This document shows, piece by piece, positions 42,370-54,600 of a stretch of DNA of 64,000 bases. Both the position numbers and the translations under genes were made by a program. Location: positions 329,001-393,000 of the forward strand of contig CAJNDS010002337.1 of assembly GCA_905221605.1 (NCBI GenBank). The letters are read 5' to 3'. The stretch's first letter is position 1, and every line of letters begins with the position of its first letter. Source of the stretch: Symbiodinium natans (lineage: Eukaryota > Sar > Dinophyceae > Suessiales > Symbiodiniaceae). The notes beneath the pieces are model-generated. The model saw nothing but the letters and a program-made list of their open reading frames with translations. It had not been told where the DNA came from and did no database searches.

Positions 42370-45300
42370 ATGCTCCGTCGCGCCGCGCAGGCCCGCAGAC
42401 GTTGGGGTTTAGGGTTTAGGGTTTAGGGTTTAGGAGCTTGGGACCTTGGGACCTTGGGATATGTTCTTTTCGGAAAGGTCAGGGCCAACTTAAATCTAGT
42501 TCATGTTTGGATAATATTTAAAATTTCATTTGTTATTCCTTATTGGGTTTAAGTACCCTTAAAAGTGTAAAATGGTACCCAACTATGACAAAGAAACCCT
42601 GAACCCTAGACCCTATAGGCTACGGACATCTGGGCTTGGATGGTGGTGTGTTTACGGTGCACACAAGCTGCTCTGGCCATGCGCACTTACCGCCCCTGGG
42701 TCTTCGGGTTTAGGGTTTAGGGTTTAGGGTTCAGGGTTCAGGGTTTAGGGTTTGTTTAGGGCTTAGGGTTTTCTATGGTGGCAGATCCAGAACCCCAAGT
42801 ATTGGCCCCAGGCCTTATACATGTCAACAACAGAGACCCTAAACCCTAAACCCTAAACCCCAAACCCTAAACCCTAAACCCTAAACTCTATAAACCCTAT
42901 AAACCCTAAACCCTAAACCCTTCAGTTTGACAGCTTAAGGCCCCATCAAGCGCCTTCAACTCGACCGTGTCCTTGTTTCGGGCCCCTGAACCCCAGGAAC
43001 CCCAAGAGCTTGCAGACTTAACCTTAAAACCCTAAACCCTATAAACAGTAAACCCTAAACCCAAAACGCAAAACTCTAAACCCTAAACCCTAAACCCTAA
43101 ACCCTAAACCCTAAACCCTAAACCCTAAACCCTAAACCCTAAACCCTAAACCCTAAACCCTAAACCCTAAACCCTAAACCCTAAACCCTAAACCCTAAAC
43201 CCTCACCCTCAACCCTCAACCCTCAAAACCCTCAAACCCTACCCCCCCCCCCCCCCAATCCTAGACCCCAAGCTCCCAAACCCTGCTTTGGCGATCGCAG
43301 GTCGGGGCTCGCGCCTTCACCCGCGCCTCCTCCACGGCTGTGGTCTCCGCGAACACGGAGTCGCCAGGGCCCCGGTTTAGGATTCAGATGTAGGGTTTAG
43401 GGTTTAGGGTTTAGGGTTTAGGGTTTAGGGTTTAGGGTTTAGGGTTTAGGGTTTAGGGTTTAGGGTTTAGGGTTTAGGGTTTAGGGTTCTGGTCTGCAAG
43501 GGAGAGGGGAGACGACGTGCACAATCATCCCAGGACGCGCATGCTAGTTATCACTTCGCTAAATCTGGGTCGGCCCTTCAGGCTTTTGAAAGGGACAGTG
43601 TCAGATTTCGGAAGATTTGCAGAGGGTGAAGCGCCAACGTAGTAATTCATCCTAAACCAAAAACCCTAAATCAAATTCAGAGCCCCTACACTTAAACTGC
43701 TTGGGGAAAGCCTTTTGCAGACCCAGGTTTGCACAAAAGGCCTGGCGCTGGGTGGACGTCACAGGCGGTCTCAGTAGGTCTCCGACTCACCTGAATAAGG
43801 CTCCAGCATAGAAGTTTTGACTTCTATAACCCTACATATAGCTACTTGGGGTGCCGGGGTGTAAGGTGTGTACCAGGGTGGGCTGTTATACCCTATTATC
43901 CCTTAAAAGGCCCTTTGTAGGGTTCATTATGGGGATTAGAAGGCCTGATACCCCATCCTGGTACAGTTTTGGACCGGCATGTAGGGATTCGCGCTGGTAG
44001 GTGGCGGGCTTTAGGCATGAGGTTGGGGCTTCGCTCTGCAGGATCGCGGACTTGTCGCGGAGTCTGGGGCGCTACCCTAAACCCTAAAGCTTTAGGGTTT
44101 AGGGTTTAGGGTTTAAGGTTTAGGGTTTAAACCCTAAACCCTCTAAACCCGAAAAAACTAAACCCTAGCCCTGTCCCGCGAGCATCCAGACTGAACAGTG
44201 GTGGCCACCAGGACTTTGGGTTTAGGGCTTGGGGGGCTTAGGACGGTTTTGCCACTACCTCAAGCTTGCAGCCTGACAGCATGCGGGCCCCGACATATTC
44301 CAACACAGCCGTGCTGTCGAAGATGATTCGGTCTCGGGACCTCGTACATTTTGCGCTTTTGGGGTTTGGGGTTTACCCTAAATCCTAAACCCTAAACCCT
44401 AAACCCTAAACCCCAGGGTTGAACCTCGAGTCTCTTCGATACGGTTAAGACGTAAATCTCACTTTCTAGATCCTATCAAAATTCTTGGCTCCCAATCCCA
44501 AAAGCCCTAGCAACCAGGGACTCCAATGCCGCTTCATTAAGGAATATTCCTGAGGGGTAGGGTTTAGGCTTTAGGCTTTAGGCTTTAGGCTTTAGGCTTT
44601 AGGCTTTAGGCTTTAGGCTAGAGGCTTTAGGGTTTAGGGTTTAGGGTTTAGGCTTTAGGCTAGAGGCTTTAGGGTTTAGGGTTTAGGGTTTAGGGTTTAG
44701 GGTTTAGGGTTTAGGGTTTAGGGGGTTCCTTCTACGGCTTAAGGAATTGGAGTCTCTGGGCAGAGGCTTCTACACCAAGTGGCACTCCCGCCGCGCCTGG
44801 ATCCTTGACATGGAGCCCCAGTCCCGAGCATCATCGATTCTGGTCACCGAGTGCCCTGCGCTGTTTCTTACTTGGAGGTTCATGGTACTCAATGACCACT
44901 TCTAACTGGGCCAAAAAACCCTACTCATAATTGGGATATCCCCTAGAAGGCCCTTTAGGGGTATTATGAGTAGGGTTATAAGTACAGTTATAAGTGGTTA
45001 GTAAGTACCATGAACCTCCAAGTAGGGTTCCAAGATAACGGCGGCAGTTCGTTGATCGCAACATGCTGAAAACGTGTAAGCCCCAAACCTTGAATTCCTA
45101 CAGCGCTTTTCAGGTACGAGAGGAAGCTCCTGCTGTGGCTTACATGGGTGAACTTCTTCTACATCCCGATCAGCCACTCAGCGTGGCAAGCAGTGTGTTG
45201 AGACTCAGGGACGTTGCCGAACACCGGGCTGTTGTTGGTGAAACATCTGGAGACATCAGAGACTCCCTAAACCCCAAAACCCTAAATCCTAAATCCGAAT

Positions 45301-48300
45301 CCTAAACCCTAAACCCTAAACCCTAAACCCTAAACCCTAAACCCTAAACCCTAAACCCTAAACCCTAAACCCTAAACCCTAAACCCTAAACCCTAAACCC
45401 TAAACCCTAAACCCTAAACCCGAACCCTGAACCCCGAAAAAACTTAACACACAAAGTAGGGCTTTACATGTGCAGCAAATTCGGAGGGGGGGATGGGCTG
45501 CTTTGGAGGGGCTGAGAAGAGACCCCCCTCAAAGCCTTAAAGGAATACACCTTCAGGGTTTTAGGGTTTAGGGTTTAGGGGGTTAGGATTTCGGGTTTGG
45601 GGTTTGGGTTTAGGCTGAGGGAGGGTTTAGGGTTTAGGACTTTAGGGTTTAGGGTTTCGGCTTCAGGAGGGTTTAGGGTTTACGGTTCAGGGTCTAGGGT
45701 TTGGGGCAGCCTCAGATCTATTCTTGTACTGGTTCGCGTAGGAAGAGCTCATCGGGGAACCAGACGTGGCGGAGTTGGGAGTACACATCCAAATCCGTGG
45801 GGGGCATCAGGGGACTAGGACCCAGAGTAGGCCCTTATTCCATTTTTGTTTAGGCTTTAGGGTTTAAGGTTTAGGGTTCAGGGTTTAGGATTTAGGGTTT
45901 AGGGTTTGGGGTAAGTAGGACCCAGAGTAGGCCCTGATTCCCTTTCTCAGGGCCGAGAATCCCTTAGAAGCCCTGTTTTTTCAAGCCAAGAGGGGCACAG
46001 CACCTGCTTTGTTCCTAGGTTGCTCTTGGGTCTAGGGGAGTTCGAGGGCGTGATGGGGTTATTTCAGGCTTCACCCCAGACCCGCGACCCCAAACCCTAA
46101 CCCTAAACCCTAAACCCGAAACCCTAAACCCGAAACCCAGCAGTTCGGCTCTGATTTCCGTCGGGTTGAGGGTTTAGGGCATACGACCGCACCATGAACC
46201 AAGGAGGTGGTCCATCAACACCTCTTTTTTTAAGGAATACACCTGGAATCATACAAGAAGTACTCCACAAGTAAGGGTTTTATTGGGATCTCTGGGTTTA
46301 GGAACCCGCCTGTTTACGAGACCCTTGATTTATAATTGGGGAACCGCATACTGAGGGTCTAGGTCTAGTCCCCCAGCCAAGGCGTGTGGTATTGGTACGG
46401 CCAGTTCACTCATTTGCCCAGACCTCAGCCTGCGAGCCACGTCGCATAGACCTGACATCATGATCCTCGGCCGAGAAGACATGATCTTGCCACAGAGCAG
46501 CTCCGGCACAGGTGCCTTCAGGCGTGAAGTCGCGCAATGTGCTTTCTGTGGATCGTTTTTTTGGGCTTGGTCCGGGTGGGTCTCAGATATCAGCAAGGCG
46601 GCATGTCCCTAAACCCTAACCCTAAACCCTAAACCCTAAACCCTAAACCCTAAACCCTAAACCCTAAACCCTAAACCCCAAACCCCAAACCCCAAACCCC
46701 AAACCCTAAACCCTAAACCCTAAACCCTAAACCCTAAACCCTAAACCCTAAACCCTAAACCCTAAACCCTAAACCCTAAACCGAACAGTGCGAGCTCGAT
46801 CATGCCAAAGCTTTGAACCCTGAACCCTCAACCCTACTTGGAGCTTCATGGTACTTACTAACCAATTAGAACTGTACTTATAAGCCTACTTATAATACCC
46901 CTAGAGGGCCTTATAAGGGGTCATCCCAACTATAAGTAGGGTTTTTGAGCCCAGTTATAAGTGGTTAGTAAGTACCATGAACCTCCAAGCAAGCTGACTA
47001 AACTTAAAACGCAGCGTTGCTGGCGCAAACAGAGCTTTGACCACTCAACCCTTGTCGCGAAACGCCTCAAACCTCTAGACTATGGGCCCATGATTCTTGC
47101 AGGATACCTGAAAATACTTGAAAAGACCTGAAAACACTTGGAAAATACCTGAAAATTCCTGAAAGTACTTGAAAATACCTGAAAATACCTGAATTTCGAG
47201 AACTCGAGAAAAAAAAAGCCGCCGCAGAGGTCCTCGAAGCCGCCGGTGCCGCTGATGCCTGAGTACCAGTACATGAACGGCCGCAAACGACACCCGGATG
47301 CACAGATGACTTTAGGGTTTAGGGCTTAGGGTTGAGGGTTGACGGTTGAGGGTTTAGGGGTCCCTTTGTGGGTCCCTTTTTGGGGGCCCTTGTTTTTTTA
47401 AGGTGCCATACGATTTCGGAGGCCCAAAAAAGACCCTAATACACAGAGCTACCCATTTTGTGGCTTCCTCACTTCCTGTTCTGCATGCGTGGCACGCGGG
47501 ATGCTTTGCGTGTTTTTTTCTTTGGGCCGTAGTATGCACGTACAGCGCTTTGGCTCGCGTCGGAAACTGCATATGGGGGCTTTCGGTAATAGGGGTACCC
47601 GAATTATAGGGGTACCCCTAAACCCCAAAACCCTAAACCCTCTTTTGGTAAACCGCCATATGTATGACCCGGAGAATCCACATCCAAGAAGCCCATGTGG
47701 ATGACCCAGGCGACTTCTCCCATGTGGGCGGCCGCTGGAACGACTGCAAGGATCACTGGTGTCGGGGGACATGTGAGGGGGTTTGTCTCCTAAACCCTAA
47801 ACCCTAAACCCTAAACCCTAAACCCTAAACCCTAAACCCTAAACCCTAAACCCTAAACCCTAAACCCTAAACCCTAAACCCTAAACCCTAAACCCTAAAC
47901 CGTTCCTTGTTGGGGGGTCTTTTGGTGCCAGGAACCTTTACTTCGAACAACCCCCCCCCTCCCCCCATGCGCACGTGTGCGGAGTAGACGTGAGGTTAGG
48001 GAGTATGGTACTTGAAGGTTCATGGGTAGGTTTAGGGTTTAGGGTTTAGGGTTTAGGGTTTAGGGTTTAGGGTTTAGGGTTTAGGGTTTAGGGTTTACGG
48101 TTTACATGTAGGGCTATAAGTACCTTACACAAGGTTGTAAGTATAGTTTCCATACTTTAAACCTGCGTGCAAACTACCCATGAACCCCCAAGTATAATAA
48201 AATCTGTCCAGCAAAACCACTTTTGATTCATGGAAATCCACTACTTTATTACCTTGTCATGAAAGAAACAGAAAATGCTGTAGAATCAGGGTGTTGATTG

Positions 48301-50479
48301 CAAATACAACCAAGAAGTGAGTCTACGGGCTCATTAGTATTCTCTTCTTTGCCCATAATTTAATGAAACAAAGAGCGAATTTGGAAGAGAATTTATTTCG
48401 GTCATACTTTTACATTCTAAGAAGTGAGTAATGAAGACCAAATAATGTGTGAAAATAGGTGAAATAAAGAAAGCTGTGAGGAAAAGCCCAGAGAATGAAA
48501 TATTAAAATTTTCATAAGGGAGAAGGTAGTTTAAATTGAATTTGGTTTTTTATTATGCTTTTCCCCTTTGCATTTATTAGGGCTTTTACGTTAATTTCAT
48601 TCTCTTGATAATAAAGTTCTATTAAACGGCAGTGAACATTGTAGAGGTTCTAGACGGCATGAAGGGCTTTCCCTGGAATGTGTAGGTTTTGGGGTCCGAG
48701 TCTTCGGCCTAGTAGAAGAAACGAGCAACCCGAAACTTGGCTTAGGGTTTAGGGTTTAGGGTTTAGGGTGTAGGGTGTAGGGTTTCGGGTTTAGGGTTTA
48801 GGGTTTGGGGCTTAGGGTTTAGGGTTTTGGGCTTAGGGTTGTTGCAGTTATCGAATCCCAAAGCCTAATCTCCAGTTTCTCTACGCCGAGTAAGGTGTCG
48901 TTATGCTGATTCGCACGCCCTGGGTTCACGTGTCTTGAGCGAAGGCCCTGCAAACGTTGCGAACGAAAAAAAGATAGCCACCCTCCCCCACCCCTTCTCC
49001 AACAAAAAGAGAGAGCTAGCCCGCCAACAATGGCGCTTGGCCTGTTTTGGGAAAATCTTTTGGAGCCCTGCAAAACATGTCTTTCTGTCACAGGCAAATA
49101 AGGACCCGAAATGAAGGGCTTTGTATTAGGGACCCGAAGCCCCCATAAACCCTGAGCCCTAGATTTAAGCTTCAGATTTATCGGGCCCTAGTTACACCAA
49201 AGCCACCTGAGTTTGCGGTTGGGGGTTTAGGTTTACGGGCCCCGCATTCCCTTATTGAGGCTGCTAAAGGGCCCGTTTGCCTTGTTCAGGAAACGCCGCT
49301 CCCCGGGCTTCCCAAGAGCTATTGACATAGAGGTTTAGGGTTTAGGGTTTAGGGTTTAATTGTAGCCCTAAACCCTAAACCCGAAACCCTAAACCCTAAA
49401 CTAGGGTTTGGGGTCAAGTGGATGATTCAATGCGCTTCACAGAGGGCTTGTCGCCTGCAAGGAGTGCCGTTGGCTGGAGATGGAGTGCAAGAAGATGTGC
49501 TTCGATCGTCTCCGCGAGGAGGGCCGTGAGGTGCCTTGGTTTTTTTGTTGCGGGTACGGGGTTTAGGGGTTTAGGAAGTTTAGGGGTTAGGGTTTAGGGT
49601 TTAGGGTTTAGGGTTCAGGGTTCAGGGTTCAGGGTTCAGGGTTGAGGGTTGAGGGTCCTAGGGTGTAGGGTTTAGGAGTGTAGGGGTGATCGGGCTTGGG
49701 AAGAGGGTCAGGCATTTGGATTTTTGGGGAATTAGGCATTCGAAGATTTGGGGCTTAGGCTTTTGCAGTCTTGCTGTGCCGTGCTTTGCGAGGTTTGGGT
49801 CTGAGTTCGGGAGGCTTTTTAGGCGACACTAAACATTCCGAAGTTACTCTTCAACCGTAAGCCTGCAGCTAAGAGCCTTGGTTAAGTCCTAAACTTAAAC
49901 CTTACAGCCCAAAGCTTAGACCCATCGAAGCCCATCTACACCTCACCTAAACCGCTAACCTTGAAGGGGCTTTTAGCGTAGGGTTTAGGGTTTAGGGTTT
50001 AGGGTTTAGAGTTTAGGGTTTAGGGTTTAGGGTGAGAGACAATTCAGCTGCCAGAGGCTCCACGGAACTAAACCCTAAGCCCTAAACCCTAAACCGCAAA
50101 CCCAAAACCCCAAATTTCCAGCCGCATATGAAGTTGGGTTTGGGGTTTAGGATCTATAGGGCGTATAGAGCCCTACCCCTTTCCACCCCCCCCCCCCTCA
50201 ACTGAAAGCGCAGCACAATGCCGGTTCTGGAGCTCCCTAATCCCCTAGACTCCATAAACTCTAGACCTCCAAACCCCGCCAAACTCCATAAACTCCTTAC
50301 TTGGAGGTTCATGGGTAGTTCTAAGTAGGGTTGTACGTACCCTCAAAAGGGTTTGCAGTAAGCCCCCTAAACCCTCAACCCTCAACCCTAAACCCTAAAC
50401 CCTCAACCCTAAACCCCAAACTAATACCCAGGTGTGGGGTCTGCGCCGCCCTCGTACACAGACCATTGGCTTCCACTGA
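42370..50479 (+). CDS. Split gene, copy 1: mitochondrion-type membrane protein, unrecognised
   Basis: Ten exons, each matched by copy 2: 42370-42390, 43301-43374, 43727-43767, 44766-44859, 45114-45193, 46382-46433, 47230-47307, 47710-47754 (end uncertain), 49462-49530, 50432-50479 (TGA). The start MLRRAAQ joins VGARAFTRASST, Arg/Ser/Ala-rich and free of acids at first, like a mitochondrial presequence. Exon 4 gives FYTKWHSRRAWILDMEPQ. Exon 5 gives KLLLWLTWVNFFYIPI, a likely membrane segment. Exon 6 gives WYWYGQFTHLPRPQ and exon 7 PPVPLMPEYQYMNGRKR. Exons 8-9 are Cys-rich (RWNDCKD; ECRWLEMECKKMCFDRL). The last exon ends TIGFH. Donors: GC (introns 1, 4), GT (2, 3, 9), GA (6). Phases join except at exon 7/8, where an exon end or a small exon is missed. 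Introns carry MITE A copies (44869, 46835), a MITE B (44515) and many telomere arrays. Function unknown; an alveolate respiratory-complex subunit is a guess. Confidence 0.75.
43075..43205. repeat. Pure CCCTAAA array in intron 1 of copy 1
   Basis: About 18 uninterrupted heptamers. On the far side of exon 2 lies an opposite-strand TTTAGGG array (43394-43488), so the exon sits between inverted telomere tracts. Confidence 0.9.
44515..44760. repeat. MITE family B split by telomere-variant tract
   Basis: CCAGGGACTCCAATGCC opens and GGAATTGGAGTCTCTGGG closes the element. Between them, about 44556-44725 is filled with AGGCTTT and then AGGGTTT heptamers. It ends 5 bp before exon 4 of copy 1. Confidence 0.8.
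44869..45024. repeat. MITE family A in intron 4 of copy 1
   Basis: A 156-bp full-length copy, TACTTGGAGG to CCTCCAAGTA. Copy 2 lacks it at the corresponding place (after 59699), so it inserted after the gene duplication. Confidence 0.9.
45844..45915. repeat. Telomere-like tract between 25-bp direct repeats
   Basis: AGGACCCAGAGTAGGCCC plus TTATTCC stands before the tract. The same motif with one change (TGATTCC) stands after it, at 45918. A single related motif is at 14487. Confidence 0.8.
46612..46783. repeat. CCCTAAA array with CCCCAAA block, intron 6 of copy 1
   Basis: About 24 heptamers. Four consecutive CCCCAAA units lie in the middle of canonical units. Confidence 0.9.
46835..46991. 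repeat. MITE family A in intron 6 of copy 1
   Basis: About 157 bp, TACTTGGAGCTTCATGGTAC to GTACCATGAACCTCCAAGCA. There is no counterpart in copy 2. Confidence 0.85.
47104..47200. repeat. Ten-base minisatellite
   Basis: Units of the type CTGAAAATAC/TTGAAAATAC lie just upstream of exon 7 of copy 1. They are absent in copy 2. Confidence 0.85.
48009..48194. repeat. MITE family A carrying a TTTAGGG array
   Basis: The left end TACTTGAAGGTTCATGGGTA is followed by about ten TTTAGGG units. The right end is CCATGAACCCCCAAGTA. Confidence 0.6.
48195..48690. other. A+T-rich unique stretch in intron 8 of copy 1
   Basis: About 500 bp without telomere repeats and much richer in A+T than its surroundings. 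It has no ORF of note. Origin unclear; organelle-derived DNA is possible but I recognise no organelle gene. Confidence 0.45.
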
Positions 50480-51675
50480 GAGGGGGGCCTTGGTGTTGGT
50501 TCGGGGTTTAGGGTTCGGGGTTTAGGGTTTAGGGCTAGGGTTTAGGGCTAGGGTTGGTACCTAGCAGTGCGATCCTAGACAGGTGAACTGGCGTAGGAGT
50601 TGAGTAAGCCTGTGCCCGAGCTTCATTTGAGAGTGGCAGAGAGTGGCCGTGGCATCTAGTTGTTATCTCTCTCTTGAGAAGTTGATCTTAGGCTCCTCGT
50701 CCCTGCCTTGTTGCTACAAATGTGTTTCTGAGCCCGTGGCCACCTCGCGTCCGGATGTTCTTCAACCGCCGGTATACTACGAAGCCTACTTCACACGACC
50801 ATCAGAATCAGGGTACAGGGCTGCATTTCTGCAGGGAAAGAATGCAAGTTTTGGCGTCGGTGGTCTCTTTGCTTCGTAAATAACGCAACTTGCTGCTACT
50901 ATGCCTGAGCAGAGAGAGACGAACAAACATTGCATGCTGGTGCGCGTCAGGGGCATACACCCTCGGAGTGTGGTTTTTACAACGCCCGCTAGTGGAGTCT
51001 TCAGGAGGCTCGAAGTCACACTTGTGTCAGGAGTCTAGAAGAGGGTACTGGGTCGAAATTACCCCAAATAGGGTTCTATGTACAGTTACCATACTTATAA
51101 CCCTACTTCTAGCTACCCATGAACCTCCAAGTAGGGGCATGGGTCTAAAGTTCTGGCAGCTGTCGGGTCCATCTATCGGCCCGGCGTCGTAGTAAGTGCA
51201 CACGCCGTAACATCAAGCCGGGAAAGTCTCCGAAACCCTAAACCCTAAACCCTAAACCCTAAACCCTAAAAACCCTAAACCCTAAACCCTAAGCCGCCCT
51301 ATAGCCCCTCAAGCAGCCGTCTGCCCAGAACCCTGTCAGGGTGCGAGTGGGAAGCCAATCCCCTAAACCTGCCCTGAGCCTAAAACATGTGGTCGACAAT
51401 GCCGATCCGCGGTGTAGGGTTTAGGGTTTAGGGTTTAGGTTTTAGGGTTTAGGGTTTAGGGTCTATCCGCATAGGAGAGGTACGCTGCGCGCTTCCTGCA
51501 TTCGGCTCAAGCTGGACCGCTCGCAGCTCGTAGAGGGCAATTGTTGGCTTCCTCTTCCAGCCACTCTTCCCCCTGAACCCTATAAATTCGATTTCCCCAT
51601 CCGCTAACATCGGCTGGCATTTGGAGAGGGCCAGGGGCCACACCAGTAGAGCTCGCTCGACGGCCCGTTTCCAGG
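50480..51675. other. Spacer between gene copies
   Basis: It begins with a 3' flank related to that of copy 2. Shared blocks include the GTGGCCGTGGCATC area at 50643-50657 and GTCGGTGGTCTCT near 50859, against 63341-63356 and 63879. Indels break the frames, so it reads as 3' UTR or downstream DNA. CCCTAAA (51233-51295) and TTTAGGG (51416-51462) tracts and family A half-elements (about 50299, 51060-51134) follow. Confidence 0.5.
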
Positions 51676-54600
51676 ATGCTTCGTCGCGCTGCACAGGCCC
51701 CCCCCCCCCCCCCCCCCCAACCCCAAAAAATGGGGTGGGACAAAGCTTGGTAGCCCAGAGGCACCCTTTCCCCTTTTTTGGTTCAAGGTTCCCTTCTAAC
51801 ATAACCAACCCAAAAGAAGCCCTTAAGATTATTTGGTTGCTGGGTGCCAAGAAAGGGTGCGAGCATCAGTGTGCAGGGACTGCTATGCGAGGTGCAGCTG
51901 CATCGTTTCAGTTTACAGGTGGGTTTAAAAGATCTTGAAAGTAGAAAATGATTGGCGAACGCAGAAAGCCGAATTATAATGAGTGTTCTCGTAGTAAGTT
52001 CTCTATGAAAGGGGGATTCTGTTGCTAATTTCTTGGTCTTGTTCATTCATTACGTGCGTACATTTAATTGTAATCTCTGGACCAGCTAATGTACTATGAA
52101 CTCAATATTATAATCTTGGGGCCGTCTATATTATTATAATACCCCCAAAAGGCCCTTCATTAATAATATAATTTAGTGTGTGAACGAACTAGTTTATGAA
52201 GTTCACCCGCGGGCAGAATTATTATAATAAAAGGGGGTTCTTTGCACAGTCTTTTAATATAATATAAAAAGAACCCCCGTAATAATATTAATTGTAATCT
52301 CTGGTTTCCTATAGAATTATTATTAGGAGCGAGTGAAACGAATTTGGGGGCGCTTCGCTTTCTTTCAATCATTTGCCCCTTTACTGTTCATTTACTAATA
52401 AGGCACGAATATAATGAGTGGAGTCCGTAGGCTCCCTGAACCCTAAACCCTAAACATCAAGAATCCCAAGTCCTGGCCCCAAAACCAGGTCATGGAAACA
52501 GACGAAACTCAAACCTACTTCCTCGCATGGTGTCCCCACAGCACCAGCAGGCGCCCTGAAAATGTTGAAGGCGTCAGCCTTCAACTCTGAAACCGTCAAG
52601 TTCAAAGGCCTGAACTCTTGTGCAGAAAGACCAGTCTTTACCCATTCGCTGAGGGGGTACACCTTCATTCACACCAGGACCCTAACCTAGTTTACGGTCT
52701 GCTCCTTGTGTTCACCAGAACCCCAAACCCTAAACCCTAAAGCCCTAAACCCTAAACCCTAAACCCCCCAAGTACCCCCCCAAACCGGGCTGCTTCCTCT
52801 TGGCGATCGCAGGTCGGGGCTCGCGCCTTCACCCGCGCCTCCTCCACGGCTGTGGTCTCCGCGAACACGGAGTCGCCAGGGCCCCGGTCTTCGATTCAGA
52901 TTTAGGGTTTAGGGTTTAGGATTTAGGGTTTAGGGTTTAGGGTTTAGGGTCTAGGGTCTAGGGTCTAGGGTCTGGGGTTTCGGGAGGTCGGACTCTTGAA
53001 GAGCTTTGAGGAGGTTCATGGGTAGTGAGAAGAAGGGTTATAGGCACCCTTGTAAGAGGGTGATAAGCATCGTTGCCAGACTTATAGCCCTACTTAGAAC
53101 GGCAGATGAACCTCCAAGTAGGGCTTCTTCAAGGGCTCTCAGGGCTGTTAGCGCTTTGAAGGGTATCATTTCAGGATCAAGGGCCTTGGGGTTGTAAGGG
53201 ACCATTAGAGCTTCAAGGGCCTCAGGGATTTTACGGGCTTTTTTGGAGCTCTAGGGGCCTCAGGGTTTCAAGGCTTTGGGGTTTAGGGTTGAGGGTTGAC
53301 GGTTTACGAGTGGTCGTGGTGTAGCTTAGCACTGTACCCCGCAAACCCTTCAGCCCGAATGTTACATGGCCAGTTCTCAGAATTCTGTTCCCTTTTTGGG
53401 TACCTTGAAAATATGAGGGGCCGCCTTTAAAGATAAGTTGCCATATACAGGGTTTAGCTTAGCGGTTTTTATGTTCCAGAGCACTTTACAAGCTCAAGGT
53501 CTTTTGTGCGGTCTTAGGAGCAGCTGAAGGTTGAGTGACCAGCAGGGTCTTCCGGGTTTAGGGTTTAGGGTTTTAGGGTTTTAGGGTTTAGGGTTTAGGG
53601 TTTAGGGTTTTAGGGTTTTAGGGTTTTAGGGTTTTAGGGTTTTAGGGTTTTAGGGTTTTAGGGTTTTAGGGTTTTAGAGTTTTAGGGTTTAGGGTTTGGG
53701 GTTTGGGGTTTAGGGTTCAAGGTTAAGGGGTCGATTTAGGGTTTCGGGTTTAGGTGCTTCAGGTTACGACGGTCACAAGGTATGAGGAAACCCAGCGGTA
53801 TCGTGGGCTCCTTTTCTCGTTTCTAGGGTCTACTTGGAGGTTCATGTGTAGCTATAGTAACTATGCACATATCAACCTGTTTAGGGCACTTATAACCCTG
53901 CTTACATGAACCTCCAAGTAGGGAAAAGGGTTTAGTGTTAACCAGCAAAAACCTAGCAGTATCCTAGTAGTAGAGTAGGTAACCTTCAGCCTTTTTGGGG
54001 TAACATAATCCCCTTATAATCGCAAAGGTTAACACCCTAAACCCTAAACCCTAAACCCTAAACCCTAAACCCTAAGCCCTAAACCCTAAACCCTAAACCC
54101 TAAGAAGAATAGGGACCATTCTGAGAACATGGTTGGGGTTGAGGGAGACCCTGGTTCGCCATTTAGGCATTTAGGATCGTGCAGCGGGAGGGCGCTGTCT
54201 TCAAGGGCTTAGAGGGCTGAGGTTCCCTAAACCCTAAACCCTAAACCCTGTAAACCCTGAGGGGGTAGCAGGGGTTTAGGAGGTTAGGGATGTTTGGAGG
54301 GGCTGAGGGGGTGTATGGTTTGGGGCGTGGGAGGGTGCGTGTTTAGAGTTTGCAGGGTTTAGAGTTTAGGGTTTCGGGTTTAGGGTTCAGGGTTTAATTC
54401 GACTTCAAGACTTCGGGCCTTTGATGCTTGTGGTGCTTGCTCTGGAGGTTTCGGTTCTGTGCGCCCAGACAGAGCGCGAGCGTGAAATACCCTAAACCCC
54501 AAGCCCTAAGCCCTAACCCCTAGGCCCCAAGCCCCAAGCCCCAAGCCCCAAGCCCTAAGCCCTAAGCCCTAAGCCCTAAGCCCTAAGCCCTAAGCCCTAA

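Noticed and set aside
50643-50879. 78-residue ORF downstream of copy 1 as a coding exon
   Set aside because: The related stretch after copy 2 (63555-63900) has frame-breaking indels, so it reads as 3' flank.
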